Positions 24,109 to 32,616 of a DNA stretch of 35,793 nt are shown in pieces (positions within the stretch are counted from its first letter, which is position 1; every line of letters starts with the position of its first letter). The DNA lies in contig CALCUD010000102.1 in NCBI GenBank assembly GCA_937906775.1, positions 1 to 35,793 on the forward strand, read 5' to 3'. This DNA is from an uncultured Clostridia bacterium. Its GTDB lineage: Bacteria; Bacillota; Clostridia; Christensenellales; Aristaeellaceae. The notes under the pieces were generated by a model. It was not told where the DNA came from. It was given only the letters and a program-made list of their open reading frames with translations, and did no database searches. The position numbers and the translations under genes are program-made.

Positions 24109-24708
24109 TCATGCCTGTTTTTTCGCCTCAAGCACCCAGAATCCGCCGCTCCGGTCAATCTTTTCCACGGCAGCATAGATCGTTTCCAGATATCGGATAC
24201 AGCTTTCCGCTCCCTGCTGCTTGCGGATTACCAGATACAGGCTTCCGCCCGGTTTCAGGCAGGCATGCGCGTCAGCGAACATCTGATAGATGGTCTGTTT
24301 CCCGGCGCGGATCGGCGGATTTGTGATCACCGTGTCAAAGACACGATCCGCAATCGCGGCCATGCCGTCACTCTCCACGCATTCAACCGTTACCCCGTTT
24401 CGAACCGCGTTGCCGCGGCTGAGTTCCAGCGCCCGCTGATTCACATCGGCCATGATTACCCTGGACTCCGGAAAAGCTTTCGCCAGTGAAATGCCGATGG
24501 CACCCCAGCCGCAGCCAAGATCCAAAAGATCTCCGGACAGATTTTCGGGAAGCGCCTCAAGCAGAAGTCTCGTCCCGGTATCCAGTTCTCCCTTTGAAAA
24601 AACTCCGGCGTCTGTCAGAAAGGAAAGATCCTTTCCCCGAAATGAAAAGCCGCATTCCACAGGCCGGGACGCGCTGTTTGGAACCGCGGTATAGTAATGA
24701 TCGTTCAT
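24109..24708 (-). CDS. Class I SAM-dependent methyltransferase, RsmC-like (small MTS domain)
   Basis: A 199-residue methyltransferase, probably acting on 16S rRNA guanine-N2 by analogy to RsmC. The SAM-binding motif LLDLGCGWGAIG is at about 61-72, an acidic loop ADVNQRAL at 87-94, and the catalytic NPPIR at 130-134. It corresponds to the C-terminal MTS domain of RsmC only; single-domain forms are common in Bacillota (YbxB-like). ATG 24708 follows GGAGGAACG and overlaps the rsuA stop by 4 bases (ATGA), so the two are translationally coupled. The paired rRNA modification role fits. Confidence 0.9.
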   Translation of the reverse strand: MNDHYYTAVPNSASRPVECGFSFRGKDLSFLTDAGVFSKGELDTGTRLLLEALPENLSGDLLDLGCGWGAIGISLAKAFPESRVIMADVNQRALELSRGNAVRNGVTVECVESDGMAAIADRVFDTVITNPPIRAGKQTIYQMFADAHACLKPGGSLYLVIRKQQGAESCIRYLETIYAAVEKIDRSGGFWVLEAKKQA

Positions 24709-25433
24709 CGTTCCTCCATTCCCGCTGCCTGCCGCAAAGCGTTTACTTCCTGTTCGTTCAGTTCCCGCCACTGCCCTTCCGCGAGGGCGGGGTCAAGCTC
24801 CAGCGGTCCGAACCGGCGTCTGTGCAGCCGGGTTACCGGATGACCGATCGCATCAAACATCCGTTTGACCTGATGGAATTTCCCTTCCCGGACGGTCACA
24901 TCCGCCTCGGAGCATTCCGTCCCGGCGGAAAGAATCTCCAGCCCGGCGGGAAGCGAGGTAAAGTCTCCCAGATCCAGCCCGGAGGCAAATGCCTTCACGT
25001 CACCGTCTGTCAACCGACCTTCCACCGTCGCCCGGTATACCTTATCCACATGACGGCCGGGCGCAAGGAGCCTGTGATTCAGTTCTCCGTCGCAGGTGAG
25101 GATCAGGATCCCGGTCGTATCTTTATCCAGCCGCCCTACGGGCATACATCCGATTCCCCGATGCACAGGATCCGTCAGGTCCATGACGGTCGGCTGTTTC
25201 GCGTCGCGCGCCGCGGTAAGGATTCCCGCAGGCTTGTTCATCATCAGATGCCGGACCACGCGCCCGTCCCTTTCCCGGCCGGAAAGCAAAAGCCGGTCCG
25301 TTTCCGTCTCAAAGGAAAGGGCGGGATCTGTCACGACCCGCCCGTTTACGGACACCTTTCCGCCGCGGATCAGTGTCCTGACCTCGTTTCGGCTGCCGAC
25401 AGCCAACGTGGCCAGCCATCGGTCCAGTCTCAT
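24705..25433 (-). CDS. rsuA: 16S rRNA pseudouridine synthase, RsuA/RluB family
   Basis: A 242-residue pseudouridine synthase. An N-terminal S4 RNA-binding domain (residues 1-45, MRLDRWLATLAVGSRNEVRT) precedes the catalytic domain with Asp103 in GRLDKDTTG. The pattern GRLDKDTTGILILTCDGELN and a length near 240 favour RsuA (16S U516) over RluB. The ATG at 25433 has no close ribosome site; a GTG two codons upstream (25439) lies 11 bases after AAGGA and may be the real start. Either lies within 9 bases of the upstream stop, so coupling is likely. It overlaps the rsmC-like gene by 4 bases. Confidence 0.92.
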   Translation of the reverse strand: MRLDRWLATLAVGSRNEVRTLIRGGKVSVNGRVVTDPALSFETETDRLLLSGRERDGRVVRHLMMNKPAGILTAARDAKQPTVMDLTDPVHRGIGCMPVGRLDKDTTGILILTCDGELNHRLLAPGRHVDKVYRATVEGRLTDGDVKAFASGLDLGDFTSLPAGLEILSAGTECSEADVTVREGKFHQVKRMFDAIGHPVTRLHRRRFGPLELDPALAEGQWRELNEQEVNALRQAAGMEER

Positions 25434-25441
25434 TTTCACGG

Positions 25442-26257
25442 TTATTTCAATCCTTTCACATATGCCGCGATGATCATGGAACGCAACGGCATGAGCGGAA
25501 CCGTCAGCACGCCGCCGACGCAGAGAATGATCAGTGTTGTTTTTGTATCCGGAAGATTGACCGTCCCGTACAGCAATCCGTTCAGATCCTTCAGCACGGG
25601 CAGATAGCGGGCCACAGCCATGCCGGCGGCAATCAGCAGCGGCAGAACGGTGATCAGCGCGCACAGCCACGTCAGGATCAGCTTTCCGTGATGTCCTTTG
25701 ATGCGTTGTTCGTCTCCCAATACAAAGGCATGCCGAGCGCCGCTGTGGAAAGCACATCCCAGTGCGATCAGCAGCAGAGCCACGATAACGATGATGCCCA
25801 GATACAGTACACCGGTCATCAGATCGCCGCCGCCAAAGCTTTTGATGTTACGCATGACGGTAAAGCCGTCGGTTTCGCCGGTAAAATTCGTATAGGCGAT
25901 CCAGCCGCACGCGATCATCGGTGCGCTCCAGGCAAGAAGAAATAAAAACCGTTTCAGACCGCAGCCAAGCTTTTCCCTGTAAGCCGTCGGATCAGCGATC
26001 CGGCGGTTCAGAAGACTTTCCCCCGCGAGCGCCGCCTGCATGGCGCCTGCAGCATTGACCCGGATCACCGGCATCAGAAGAAGCAGCAGCACGCCGGAAA
26101 GCAACGCGCCGTATTGAAGGGACGGATCAGTCAGTAACAGCAGCGGCGCCAGACAGATCAGCGTAAGGCACAGTTCCGCTACCGCAAAGCCCAGCATCGC
26201 GCCAAAATGCCCGAAGCAGGTTTTGATCGCGTCCTTGAATGCTTTGGATATTTTCAT
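25442..26257 (-). CDS. Unrecognised multi-pass membrane protein
   Basis: A 271-residue protein with about six hydrophobic segments (roughly 20-40, 45-65, 107-127, 150-175, 197-220, 240-260). The N-terminus MKISKAFKDAIKTCFGHFGA is amphipathic and basic. No enzyme motif or transporter signature is recognised. The ATG at 26257 follows GGAAGGAG by 9 bases. It is the first gene of a probable operon with rsuA, the rsmC-like gene and the MFS gene. No function is proposed. Confidence 0.8.
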   Translation of the reverse strand: MKISKAFKDAIKTCFGHFGAMLGFAVAELCLTLICLAPLLLLTDPSLQYGALLSGVLLLLLMPVIRVNAAGAMQAALAGESLLNRRIADPTAYREKLGCGLKRFLFLLAWSAPMIACGWIAYTNFTGETDGFTVMRNIKSFGGGDLMTGVLYLGIIVIVALLLIALGCAFHSGARHAFVLGDEQRIKGHHGKLILTWLCALITVLPLLIAAGMAVARYLPVLKDLNGLLYGTVNLPDTKTTLIILCVGGVLTVPLMPLRSMIIAAYVKGLK

Positions 26258-26300
26258 CACTGAGAGCTCCTTCCTGTCATGAGCGATCGTATTCCCACAT

Positions 26301-26329
26301 ATTATACCGGCTTCCCCGGGGGATTGCAA
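26301..26329 (-). promoter_or_regulatory. Promoter of the membrane protein-rsuA-rsmC-MFS operon
   Basis: On the minus strand, TTGCAA (26324-26329), 17-base spacer, TATAAT (26301-26306). TTGCAA is its own reverse complement and can also act as the -35 of the opposite gene. Confidence 0.75.
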
Positions 26330-26352
26330 TCTGTTTATGATTGTGGTACGCT
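26324..26352 (+). promoter_or_regulatory. Weak candidate promoter of the DUF3737 gene
   Basis: TTGCAA (26324-26329), 17-base spacer, TACGCT (26347-26352) preceded by TGG (extended -10). The -10 matches only 3 of 6 positions, so this is tentative. Transcription would begin about 17 bases before the start codon. Confidence 0.35.
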
Positions 26353-26375
26353 TGAGCCTGTAAGGAGACATGACT

Positions 26376-27224
26376 ATGGAAATTTACAAGAATCTGATCC
26401 TGGACGAAGAACGTGCCCTGTATGGTTTGAATAATGCCAGTATATCCCATTGTCTGTTTGACGGCATTGCCGACGGTGAATCCGCACTGAAGGAATGTAC
26501 TGATATCGCGGTAACGGATTGTGATTTCCGGCTGCGTTATCCGCTTTGGCATGTGACTGACGGAAAAATCATTTCCTGTCGCATGGCGGAAACATGCCGC
26601 GCCGCTATGTGGTACGATAAAAACATTCTCCTGCGCGATTGCCGGATGGACGGGATCAAGGCACTCCGCGAATGTTCCGGTGTAACGATCGAAGGCGGCA
26701 GTGCCGATTCCGCCGAGTTCGGATGGAAGAACACCGGCGTGGTCATCCGTTCCTTCACGCTGGAGAACTCCGAATATCCCTTCTTCTGCTGTTCCGATAT
26801 GGATATTGCCGGACTGAAGATGAAAGGGAAATATTCCTTCCAGTATGTCAAAAACGCCGTGATCCGCAACAGCGTGCTCGACACGAAAGACGCCTTCTGG
26901 CATACGGAAAATGTCACGGTGTACGACAGCGAGATCAAAGGCGAATATCTCGCCTGGTACTCGAAAAATCTCCGTCTCATACGGTGTCACATTTCCGGAA
27001 CGCAGCCTCTGTGTTACTGTGAAGATCTGATCCTGGAAGACTGTACGATGGACGGCTGCGATCTTTCCTTTGAAAACAGTTCTGTCAAAGCCACTGTCAG
27101 CGGAAAGATCGACAGCGTTAAAAACCCTGTGTCGGGTTTCATCCGTGCCGATCATATCGGTGAGATTATCCTGGATGAACATCTTCGTTCCGGAGCCTGC
27201 TGCGAAATCACCGAGAACGCCTGA
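26376..27224 (+). CDS. DUF3737 family protein, predicted right-handed beta-helix
   Basis: A 282-residue cytoplasmic protein of the DUF3737 family (usual length about 280-297), function unknown. The family pattern is clear: MEIYKNLILDEERALYGLNN, GIADGESALKEC, LRYPLWH, CRAAMWYDKN, GIKALREC, EFGWKNTG, GKYSFQYVKNA, KDAFWHTENV, GEYLAWYSKN, GTQPLCYCEDL. The regular recurrence of NVxLxDCxx-type strands predicts a parallel beta-helix; conserved Trp, Cys and aromatic residues stack at repeat turns. There is no signal peptide. ATG 26376 is 8 bases after AAGGAG; the ATG at 26370 is only 2 bases away and is rejected. It appears monocistronic with a terminator after it. Confidence 0.9.
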   Translation: MEIYKNLILDEERALYGLNNASISHCLFDGIADGESALKECTDIAVTDCDFRLRYPLWHVTDGKIISCRMAETCRAAMWYDKNILLRDCRMDGIKALRECSGVTIEGGSADSAEFGWKNTGVVIRSFTLENSEYPFFCCSDMDIAGLKMKGKYSFQYVKNAVIRNSVLDTKDAFWHTENVTVYDSEIKGEYLAWYSKNLRLIRCHISGTQPLCYCEDLILEDCTMDGCDLSFENSSVKATVSGKIDSVKNPVSGFIRADHIGEIILDEHLRSGACCEITENA

Positions 27225-27244
27225 TTGCAACCTGCGAAATACAA

Positions 27245-27272
27245 AAGGGACTGTGAATGATCACAGTCCCTT
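27245..27272. terminator. Bidirectional terminator between DUF3737 and aconitase genes
   Basis: A perfect 12-bp stem (AAGGGACTGTGA 27245-27256 with TCACAGTCCCTT 27261-27272, loop ATGA) lies between convergent genes. The flanking U-tract is short on each strand (TTCTCTGTT on plus, TTTTG on minus). Confidence 0.75.
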
Positions 27273-27296
27273 CTCTGTTGTCCGGGATAAGCGTAC

Positions 27297-29228
27297 TTAT
27301 TCCGCCTGGGCGCGGGTAAAGTTGATCAGGCCGCCTTCCAGGATCATCCCTTTCTGGCGTTCGGTCAACGGCATGAGGACATCATACTCCTCATTCTTTG
27401 ACTCATTCCGCAGGATGAACCGGTCCGCTCCGGCAGCAACTTTTTCGCGGACGCCAGGCAGAGACAGCATATCGTTCTGATCGATCCGGTCATAATCCGC
27501 CTCGTTGGCAAAGGTCAGGGGCAGAATGCCGTTATTGATCAGGTTTGCCTGATGGATCCGGGCAAAACTTTTGGCGATGACCGCACGGATCCCAAGATAC
27601 AGCGGAACCAGCGCCGCGTGTTCACGGCTGGATCCCTGACCGTAGTTCTGACCGGCGACAAGAATTCCGCCCTTTTCCGCCTTGGCACGCTCCGGGAACG
27701 TCTCATCCACAGGAGTCAGGCAGAAATTGCTCAGATGCGGCACATTGCTGCGGTACGGCAGCAGATGGGAATTGCTGGGCATGATGTGATCCGTTGTAAT
27801 GTTATCCTCCATCTTCAGAAGCACTTTGCCTCCGACGGTGTCCTCCAGCTTCTTTCCCAGCGGGAAAGGCTTGATGTTGGGGCCGCGTACAACCTCGACA
27901 ACGTCTTCCGCGCCGGCTTCAGCCGGGGGAATGATCAGATTATCATTGGCCTCAAATTCCTTCGGCTGAGGAACTGTCAGATCAATATCCAGCGTACGCG
28001 GATCAGTCAGTACGCCCGTCAGCGCTGTGATTGCCGCGGTCTCACAGCTGGTGAGGTAAATCCCGGCGGAGGCGGTCCCGCTGCGGGCATAGAAGTTACG
28101 GTTGTTGGTCCGCACGCTGACCGCGTTGGTCTTGGGACTCTGACCCATGCCGATGCAGGGTCCGCAGGCGCTTTCCAGAATTCTCGCGCCGGCGCCGAGC
28201 ATATCTGCCAGCGCACCGTTCCGGGCCAGCATGGTCAGCACCTGCTTGCTTCCGGGACCGATGACAAGGCTGACGTCAGGATGGACCGTTTTTCCCTTCA
28301 GGATCCGGGCAACGCGCATCATGTCCTGATAGGAAGAGTTGGTGCAGCTGCCGATGAACACCTGATCCACCTTGATCGGTCCGATATTCTTCACCGTGTC
28401 AACATTGTCAGGCATGTGCGGCTGCGCCACCAGCGGCTCCAGCGTGTTCAGGTCAATCTCCACGATCTCGTCATATTGCGCGTCCGTATCCGCAGTCAGC
28501 GGAATGAAATCCTGCGGACGGCCCTGTGCCTTCAGGAAGGCTTCCGTCACCTCATCGCTGGGAAAAACGGAAGTCGTAGCTCCGAGCTCCGCGCCCATAT
28601 TGGCGATGGTGGCCCGCTCCGGTACCGTCAGTGTTTTCACACCGTCGCCGATGTATTCCATGACCTTGCCCACGCCGCCCTTGACAGTCAGCCGGCGAAG
28701 GACCTCCAGGATGATGTCTTTCGCAGCCACACCGTAAGGTAACTCGCCCGTCAGACGAATTCCGACGACCTTCGGGCAGGCCAGATAATACGCTCCGCCG
28801 CCCATAGCGACCGCGACATCCAGTCCGCCCGCGCCGATCGCCAGCATGCCGATACCGCCGCCTGTCGGAGTATGGCTGTCACTTCCCAGCAGTGTCTGCC
28901 CGGGAACGCCGAAGCGTTCGATATTCACCTGATGGCAGATCCCGTTGCCGGGCTTGGAGCAATAGATGCCGTGTTTTTTCGCGACGCTCTGGATATACTG
29001 ATGGTCGTCGGCATTTTCAAAGCCCGTCTGCAGGGTATTATGATCAATATAAGCTACGCTCCTCTTCGTTTTGACCCGTCCGATCCCCATCGCCTCGAAC
29101 TGGAGATAAGCCATGGTTCCGGTGGAATCCTGCGTCAGCGTCTGATCGATCCGGATGGAGATCTCCTCCCCGGGGATCATCTTGCCGCTCAGCAGATGAG
29201 CGCTGATGATTTTTTGAGTCAGATTCAT
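27297..29228 (-). CDS. acn: Aconitate hydratase (aconitase), short bacterial type
   Basis: A 643-residue [4Fe-4S] enzyme that interconverts citrate and isocitrate, used here probably for 2-oxoglutarate and glutamate supply. Cluster ligands are visible: Cys295 in FIGSCTNSS and Cys355/Cys358 in ACGPCIGMG. Other active-site motifs are GSDSHTPTGGG (115-125) and QNYGQGSSREHAAL in the C-terminal swivel domain. The length is that of the roughly 640-residue clostridial/thermophile aconitase group, much shorter than AcnA (about 890). The ATG follows GGAGGAACCTTT. The gene has its own promoter and a terminator and stands alone; citrate synthase and isocitrate dehydrogenase are not in the window. Confidence 0.95.
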   Translation of the reverse strand: MNLTQKIISAHLLSGKMIPGEEISIRIDQTLTQDSTGTMAYLQFEAMGIGRVKTKRSVAYIDHNTLQTGFENADDHQYIQSVAKKHGIYCSKPGNGICHQVNIERFGVPGQTLLGSDSHTPTGGGIGMLAIGAGGLDVAVAMGGGAYYLACPKVVGIRLTGELPYGVAAKDIILEVLRRLTVKGGVGKVMEYIGDGVKTLTVPERATIANMGAELGATTSVFPSDEVTEAFLKAQGRPQDFIPLTADTDAQYDEIVEIDLNTLEPLVAQPHMPDNVDTVKNIGPIKVDQVFIGSCTNSSYQDMMRVARILKGKTVHPDVSLVIGPGSKQVLTMLARNGALADMLGAGARILESACGPCIGMGQSPKTNAVSVRTNNRNFYARSGTASAGIYLTSCETAAITALTGVLTDPRTLDIDLTVPQPKEFEANDNLIIPPAEAGAEDVVEVVRGPNIKPFPLGKKLEDTVGGKVLLKMEDNITTDHIMPSNSHLLPYRSNVPHLSNFCLTPVDETFPERAKAEKGGILVAGQNYGQGSSREHAALVPLYLGIRAVIAKSFARIHQANLINNGILPLTFANEADYDRIDQNDMLSLPGVREKVAAGADRFILRNESKNEEYDVLMPLTERQKGMILEGGLINFTRAQAE

Positions 29229-29286
29229 AAAGGTTCCTCCGATTGATCAGGCTTTCTTTAAGCCCGGTATTCTGTATACAATGATT

Positions 29287-29315
29287 ATTATCCTGACTGC
29301 GGAATATAAAGTCAA
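29287..29315 (-). promoter_or_regulatory. Promoter of the aconitase gene
   Basis: On the minus strand, TTGACT (29310-29315), 17-base spacer, GATAAT (29287-29292), about 60 bases before the ATG. Confidence 0.7.
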
Positions 29316-29340
29316 TGTTTTCCAACCGAAAGAACAGGAA

Positions 29341-29368
29341 AAAACCCGGGAGCGAACTCCCGGGTTTT
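29341..29368. terminator. Strong intrinsic terminator after serS
   Basis: A perfect 12-bp stem (AAAACCCGGGAG 29341-29352 with CTCCCGGGTTTT 29357-29368, loop CGAA) starts 22 bases past the serS stop. On the minus strand it runs into TTTTTTCC. It closes the rpmH-to-serS operon. Confidence 0.9.
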
Positions 29369-29389
29369 TGAATCGGAACAGGCAGCCCG

Positions 29390-30670
29390 TCAGCCGATAT
29401 GATCCTTCCCGCCCATATACATCCGCAGGGCTTCGGGAATGGCCACGGTGCCGTCCGCCCGGAGATTGTTCTCCAGGAAAGCGATCAGCATCCGGGGCGG
29501 CGCCACACAGGTGTTGTTCAGGGTGTGCGCGAAGTATTTCTTTCCGTCATCGTCCTTGACGCGGATCTGGAGGCGGCGCGCCTGCGCGTCACCCAGATTG
29601 GAGCAGGAACCGACTTCGAAATACTTCTGCTGACGGGGAGACCAGGCCTCGACATCCAGGCTCTTGACTTTCAGATCAGCCAGGTCGCCGGAGCAGCACT
29701 CCAGCGTGCGGACCGGGATATCCAGCGAGCGGAAGAAATCAACCGTGTTCTGCCACAGTTTGTCAAACCACATAGGAGAATCCTCGGGCTTGCAGACCAC
29801 GATCATCTCCTGCTTTTCAAACTGGTGGATGCGATACACGCCGCGTTCCTCAATGCCGTGAGCGCCGACTTCCTTGCGGAAGCAGGGGCTGTAGCTCGTC
29901 AGGGTGCGGGGCAGACTGTCCTCGTCCAGAATGGTATCAATGAACTTGCCGATCATGCTATGCTCGGACGTCCCGATCAGGTAAAGATCCTCGCCCTCGA
30001 TCTTGTACATCATGTTTTCCATTTCGGAGAAGCTCATGACGCCGGTCACCACGTCGCCGTGGATCATGAAAGGCGGAACGCAGTAGGTAAAGCCGCGGTC
30101 GATCATGAAATCGCGCCCGTAGCTCAGAATGGCGCTGTGCAGACGGGCAATATCACCCATCAGATAGTAGAAACCGTTTCCGCTGGTCTTCCGGGCGGAA
30201 TCCAGATCGATGCCGTTCAGCCGTTCCATGATGTCGACATGATAGGGCACCTCAAAATCCGGCACAACGGGTTCGCCGAAACGTTCGATCTCAACGTTCT
30301 CACTGTCGTCCCTGCCGATCGGAACACTGTCGTCGATGATGTTCGGGATCACCAGCATCCGCTTCCGGATCTCGGCTTTCAGTTCCTCTTCTTTGGTCTC
30401 AAGCGCAGCCAGCTCATCCGCCAACGCAGCCACTTCAGCCTTGGTTTTTTCCGCCTCGTCCTTCAGACCTTTGGCCAGCAGACCGCCGATCTGCTTGCTG
30501 AGGGTCTTCCGGCGGTTGCGAAGCGCGTCCGCCTGCTGCTGGGCGTCCCGGTATTCCTTATCATACTGAATGACTTCGTCCACCATCGGCAGCTTCTGAT
30601 CCTGAAACTTTTTCCGGATGTTCTCGCGAACCTTCTCCGGGTCATTCCGGAGCAGATTGATATCCAGCAT
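29390..30670 (-). CDS. serS: Seryl-tRNA synthetase
   Basis: A 426-residue class II aminoacyl-tRNA synthetase charging tRNA-Ser (and tRNA-Sec if present). An N-terminal coiled-coil arm lies at about 30-105 (KEYRDAQQQADALRNRRKTL). The catalytic core has class II motif 2 LTSYSPCFRKEVGAHG and motif 3 near the C-terminus (CVAPPRMLIAFLENN). EVGSCSNLGDAQARRLQIR is characteristic of SerS. The length is normal. It follows jag by 36 bases with AGGAGGCG before the ATG, leaving no room for a T-box, so it appears to be the last gene of the ribosomal protein L34 operon. Confidence 0.96.
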   Translation of the reverse strand: MLDINLLRNDPEKVRENIRKKFQDQKLPMVDEVIQYDKEYRDAQQQADALRNRRKTLSKQIGGLLAKGLKDEAEKTKAEVAALADELAALETKEEELKAEIRKRMLVIPNIIDDSVPIGRDDSENVEIERFGEPVVPDFEVPYHVDIMERLNGIDLDSARKTSGNGFYYLMGDIARLHSAILSYGRDFMIDRGFTYCVPPFMIHGDVVTGVMSFSEMENMMYKIEGEDLYLIGTSEHSMIGKFIDTILDEDSLPRTLTSYSPCFRKEVGAHGIEERGVYRIHQFEKQEMIVVCKPEDSPMWFDKLWQNTVDFFRSLDIPVRTLECCSGDLADLKVKSLDVEAWSPRQQKYFEVGSCSNLGDAQARRLQIRVKDDDGKKYFAHTLNNTCVAPPRMLIAFLENNLRADGTVAIPEALRMYMGGKDHIG

Positions 30671-30706
30671 GGAAAATCGCCTCCTGATATTTTTGGAGCA
30701 GAAAGA

Positions 30707-31615
30707 TTACTTGCTCAGCGTGATGACCACATGGCGGTTCGGCTCGTCGCCTTCGGAATGGGTATCCACGCGGTCGTTCTGCTGCAGGGCATAATGAATG
30801 ATCCGGCGCTCGTAGGGATTCATGGGTTCGAGAGAAACCTTCCGTCCGGTCTTCACCGCGCGGTTCGCCATCCGGTTCGCCAGACGGATCAGCGTATCCT
30901 CACGCTTCGCGCGATAATTTTCGGTATCCAGGGTGACGCGGGTATAGGTTTCCTTGCCGCGGTTCACCTTCAGGCTGGTCAGATACTGGAGCGCGTCCAG
31001 CGTTTCTCCCCGGCGGCCGATCAGGATCCCCAGCGTGTCGCCGTTCATGAAGCCGAACACGTTGCCTTCAGCGTCATGACCCATGTCAATCGTTACATCC
31101 ACGCCCATCAGTTTCGTGATCTCCTTCAGGAAGGAGTACGCGACGCCGGCAGGACTTTCCGGATCCAACTGATCCGCGGGGATCATCGTCACCTCGGGTT
31201 TTTCCATCGGCCGGATCTCCGGCTTCGGTTCCCCGGTGATCTTTTCCTGCTTTTCTTCGGCAGGCTTCGGTTCAGCCTTGGGCGCCTGTTTCTTTTCAGG
31301 TTTCGGTTCTTTTTTCGCTTCAGGTTTCTTCTCGGCGTGGCGGGGCTCAGACGTTTTTTTCGTCTCGGATCTCTTCTGCGCGGGTTTCTTCTCCTCCGCT
31401 TTCTCAGCGGTGATCAGATCTCCCAGCGGATCCGCTTCGTCTTCCTTCACCGTCAGGCATACTTTAGCCAGGCGGGATCCGAACAGGCCGAACAGGCCTT
31501 TGCTGCCTTCCTCGATCACGCGGACATCGACATCGCCGATAGAGACGCCCAGTTCCTGAAGGCCCTGCTCAATCGCTTCCTCTACCGTTTTGGCAGAAGC
31601 TTCGTACGTTTTCAT
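30707..31615 (-). CDS. jag: Jag/KhpB RNA-binding protein (Jag-N, KH and R3H domains)
   Basis: A 302-residue RNA-binding protein that in other Bacillota pairs with KhpA and affects cell elongation and division. The Jag-N domain (1-50, ASAKTVEEAIEQGLQELGVS) is followed by a low-complexity Lys/Glu/Pro linker (about 70-140) and the KH domain (about 150-225, GRRGETLDALQYLTSL). The R3H domain contains ERRIIHYAL near residue 270. The linker is highly charged and repetitive (KKPEAKKEPKPEKKQAPKAE). The ATG overlaps the yidC stop by 4 bases. Confidence 0.94.
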   Translation of the reverse strand: MKTYEASAKTVEEAIEQGLQELGVSIGDVDVRVIEEGSKGLFGLFGSRLAKVCLTVKEDEADPLGDLITAEKAEEKKPAQKRSETKKTSEPRHAEKKPEAKKEPKPEKKQAPKAEPKPAEEKQEKITGEPKPEIRPMEKPEVTMIPADQLDPESPAGVAYSFLKEITKLMGVDVTIDMGHDAEGNVFGFMNGDTLGILIGRRGETLDALQYLTSLKVNRGKETYTRVTLDTENYRAKREDTLIRLANRMANRAVKTGRKVSLEPMNPYERRIIHYALQQNDRVDTHSEGDEPNRHVVITLSK

Positions 31616-32610
31616 CTTACGCTTCCCTCCCCGGCGACCGCGGCCGCCTGTGCTTCTTTCTTATCCAATACCTTATTGATCACAACCGTCTGGATCATGC
31701 TGACCACATTGCCCGCGACCCAGTACAGAGCGAAAGCGGCGCTGTAGCCAAAGCAGATGACCATGGAGAAAATCGGGAAAAACCACTGCATGAACTTACC
31801 TGTTCCCGCTCCCTGGCCTTCCGTCTGAGCCTGATTGGCGCCGGTAACCTTTGTCATCACGATCTGGCTCACAGCGGAAAGAATAGGCAGGATCATCAGG
31901 CCGTTCCATACCACGGGCAGTTTCAAGGTGGTGATCAGCAGGTTGAAGGTTCCGCCGGGCATGATGGAAATCGCGGTGGCATACTCGGCATTGCCGTTGA
32001 CCATGGCCGCCTGGATCGCGGTCACGGTGTTCGCCAGATTCGCGTTTGAGAAACTGTCAGCCGTCAGGTTCAGGTCCTGCAGCAGCGCGGGCAGATTCTC
32101 GCCGAGTCCGTTGAACCAGCGCAGCCACTGGTCGGCGGGGATCACACGCAGGGTGTTGAAATCAGGCATTGCGGCGCTGAAGAGGCTGTCGGGCATCCAG
32201 AGGTTTTTGATCCACAGCCAGGGTTCCATGGTAATGGTCTCATTGTTCAGGATCTGCGTGACCTGACCCAGCAGTTCGAGATTGGAAGCCATCCTCATCG
32301 CGTTGAAAACGATGATCAGGATCGGCCAGGTCAGCAGCAGGGGCAGGCAGCTGGACAGCGGGTTGACGCCCTCTTTTTTGTACAGCTCCGCCGTTTTGGC
32401 ATTCAGCTTTTCCTTGTCGTTGGCGTACTTTTTCTGAAGTACCGCCAGTTTGGGCTGAAGCTTGGTAGTCTTCCGCATGCTGACGCGGCTCTTCAGATCC
32501 AGCGGAGTCAGGACCAGACGGATGAGGACTGTAAAGATCACCATCGCCCAGCCCCAGCTTCCAACCCAGGAGTTGATCCAGTTCAGAAAGTTGAAAAGGG
32601 CTTCGTTCAT
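31612..32610 (-). CDS. yidC: Membrane protein insertase YidC/OxaA
   Basis: A 332-residue insertase that folds proteins into the cytoplasmic membrane, alone or with SecYEG. Core motifs are WAMVIFTVLIRLVLTPLDLK with the groove Arg31, the cytoplasmic helical hairpin (KLQPKLAVLQKKYANDKEKL), and a late FPIFSMVICFGYSAAFALYW pair of helices. It lacks the large periplasmic domain of Proteobacteria. It also lacks a lipoprotein signal, which Bacillus SpoIIIJ has. A long extracytoplasmic insert lies at about 130-215. It follows yidD by 6 bases and overlaps jag by 4. Confidence 0.95.
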   Translation of the reverse strand: MNEALFNFLNWINSWVGSWGWAMVIFTVLIRLVLTPLDLKSRVSMRKTTKLQPKLAVLQKKYANDKEKLNAKTAELYKKEGVNPLSSCLPLLLTWPILIIVFNAMRMASNLELLGQVTQILNNETITMEPWLWIKNLWMPDSLFSAAMPDFNTLRVIPADQWLRWFNGLGENLPALLQDLNLTADSFSNANLANTVTAIQAAMVNGNAEYATAISIMPGGTFNLLITTLKLPVVWNGLMILPILSAVSQIVMTKVTGANQAQTEGQGAGTGKFMQWFFPIFSMVICFGYSAAFALYWVAGNVVSMIQTVVINKVLDKKEAQAAAVAGEGSVR

Positions 32611-32616
32611 TCGGGA

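Noticed and set aside
26370..26375. ATG at 26370 as start of the DUF3737 gene
   Set aside because: It lies 2 bases from AAGGAG; the ATG at 26376 has an 8-base spacer and matches the family N-terminus.
30671..30706. Possible T-box leader for serS
   Set aside because: Only 36 bases separate jag and serS, far too short for a T-box.
29399..31747. A 782-codon open frame on the plus strand opposite serS and jag
   Set aside because: It runs across two convincing genes and their intergenic space with no start signal; its Phe/Leu/Arg-rich part simply mirrors the charged Jag linker.
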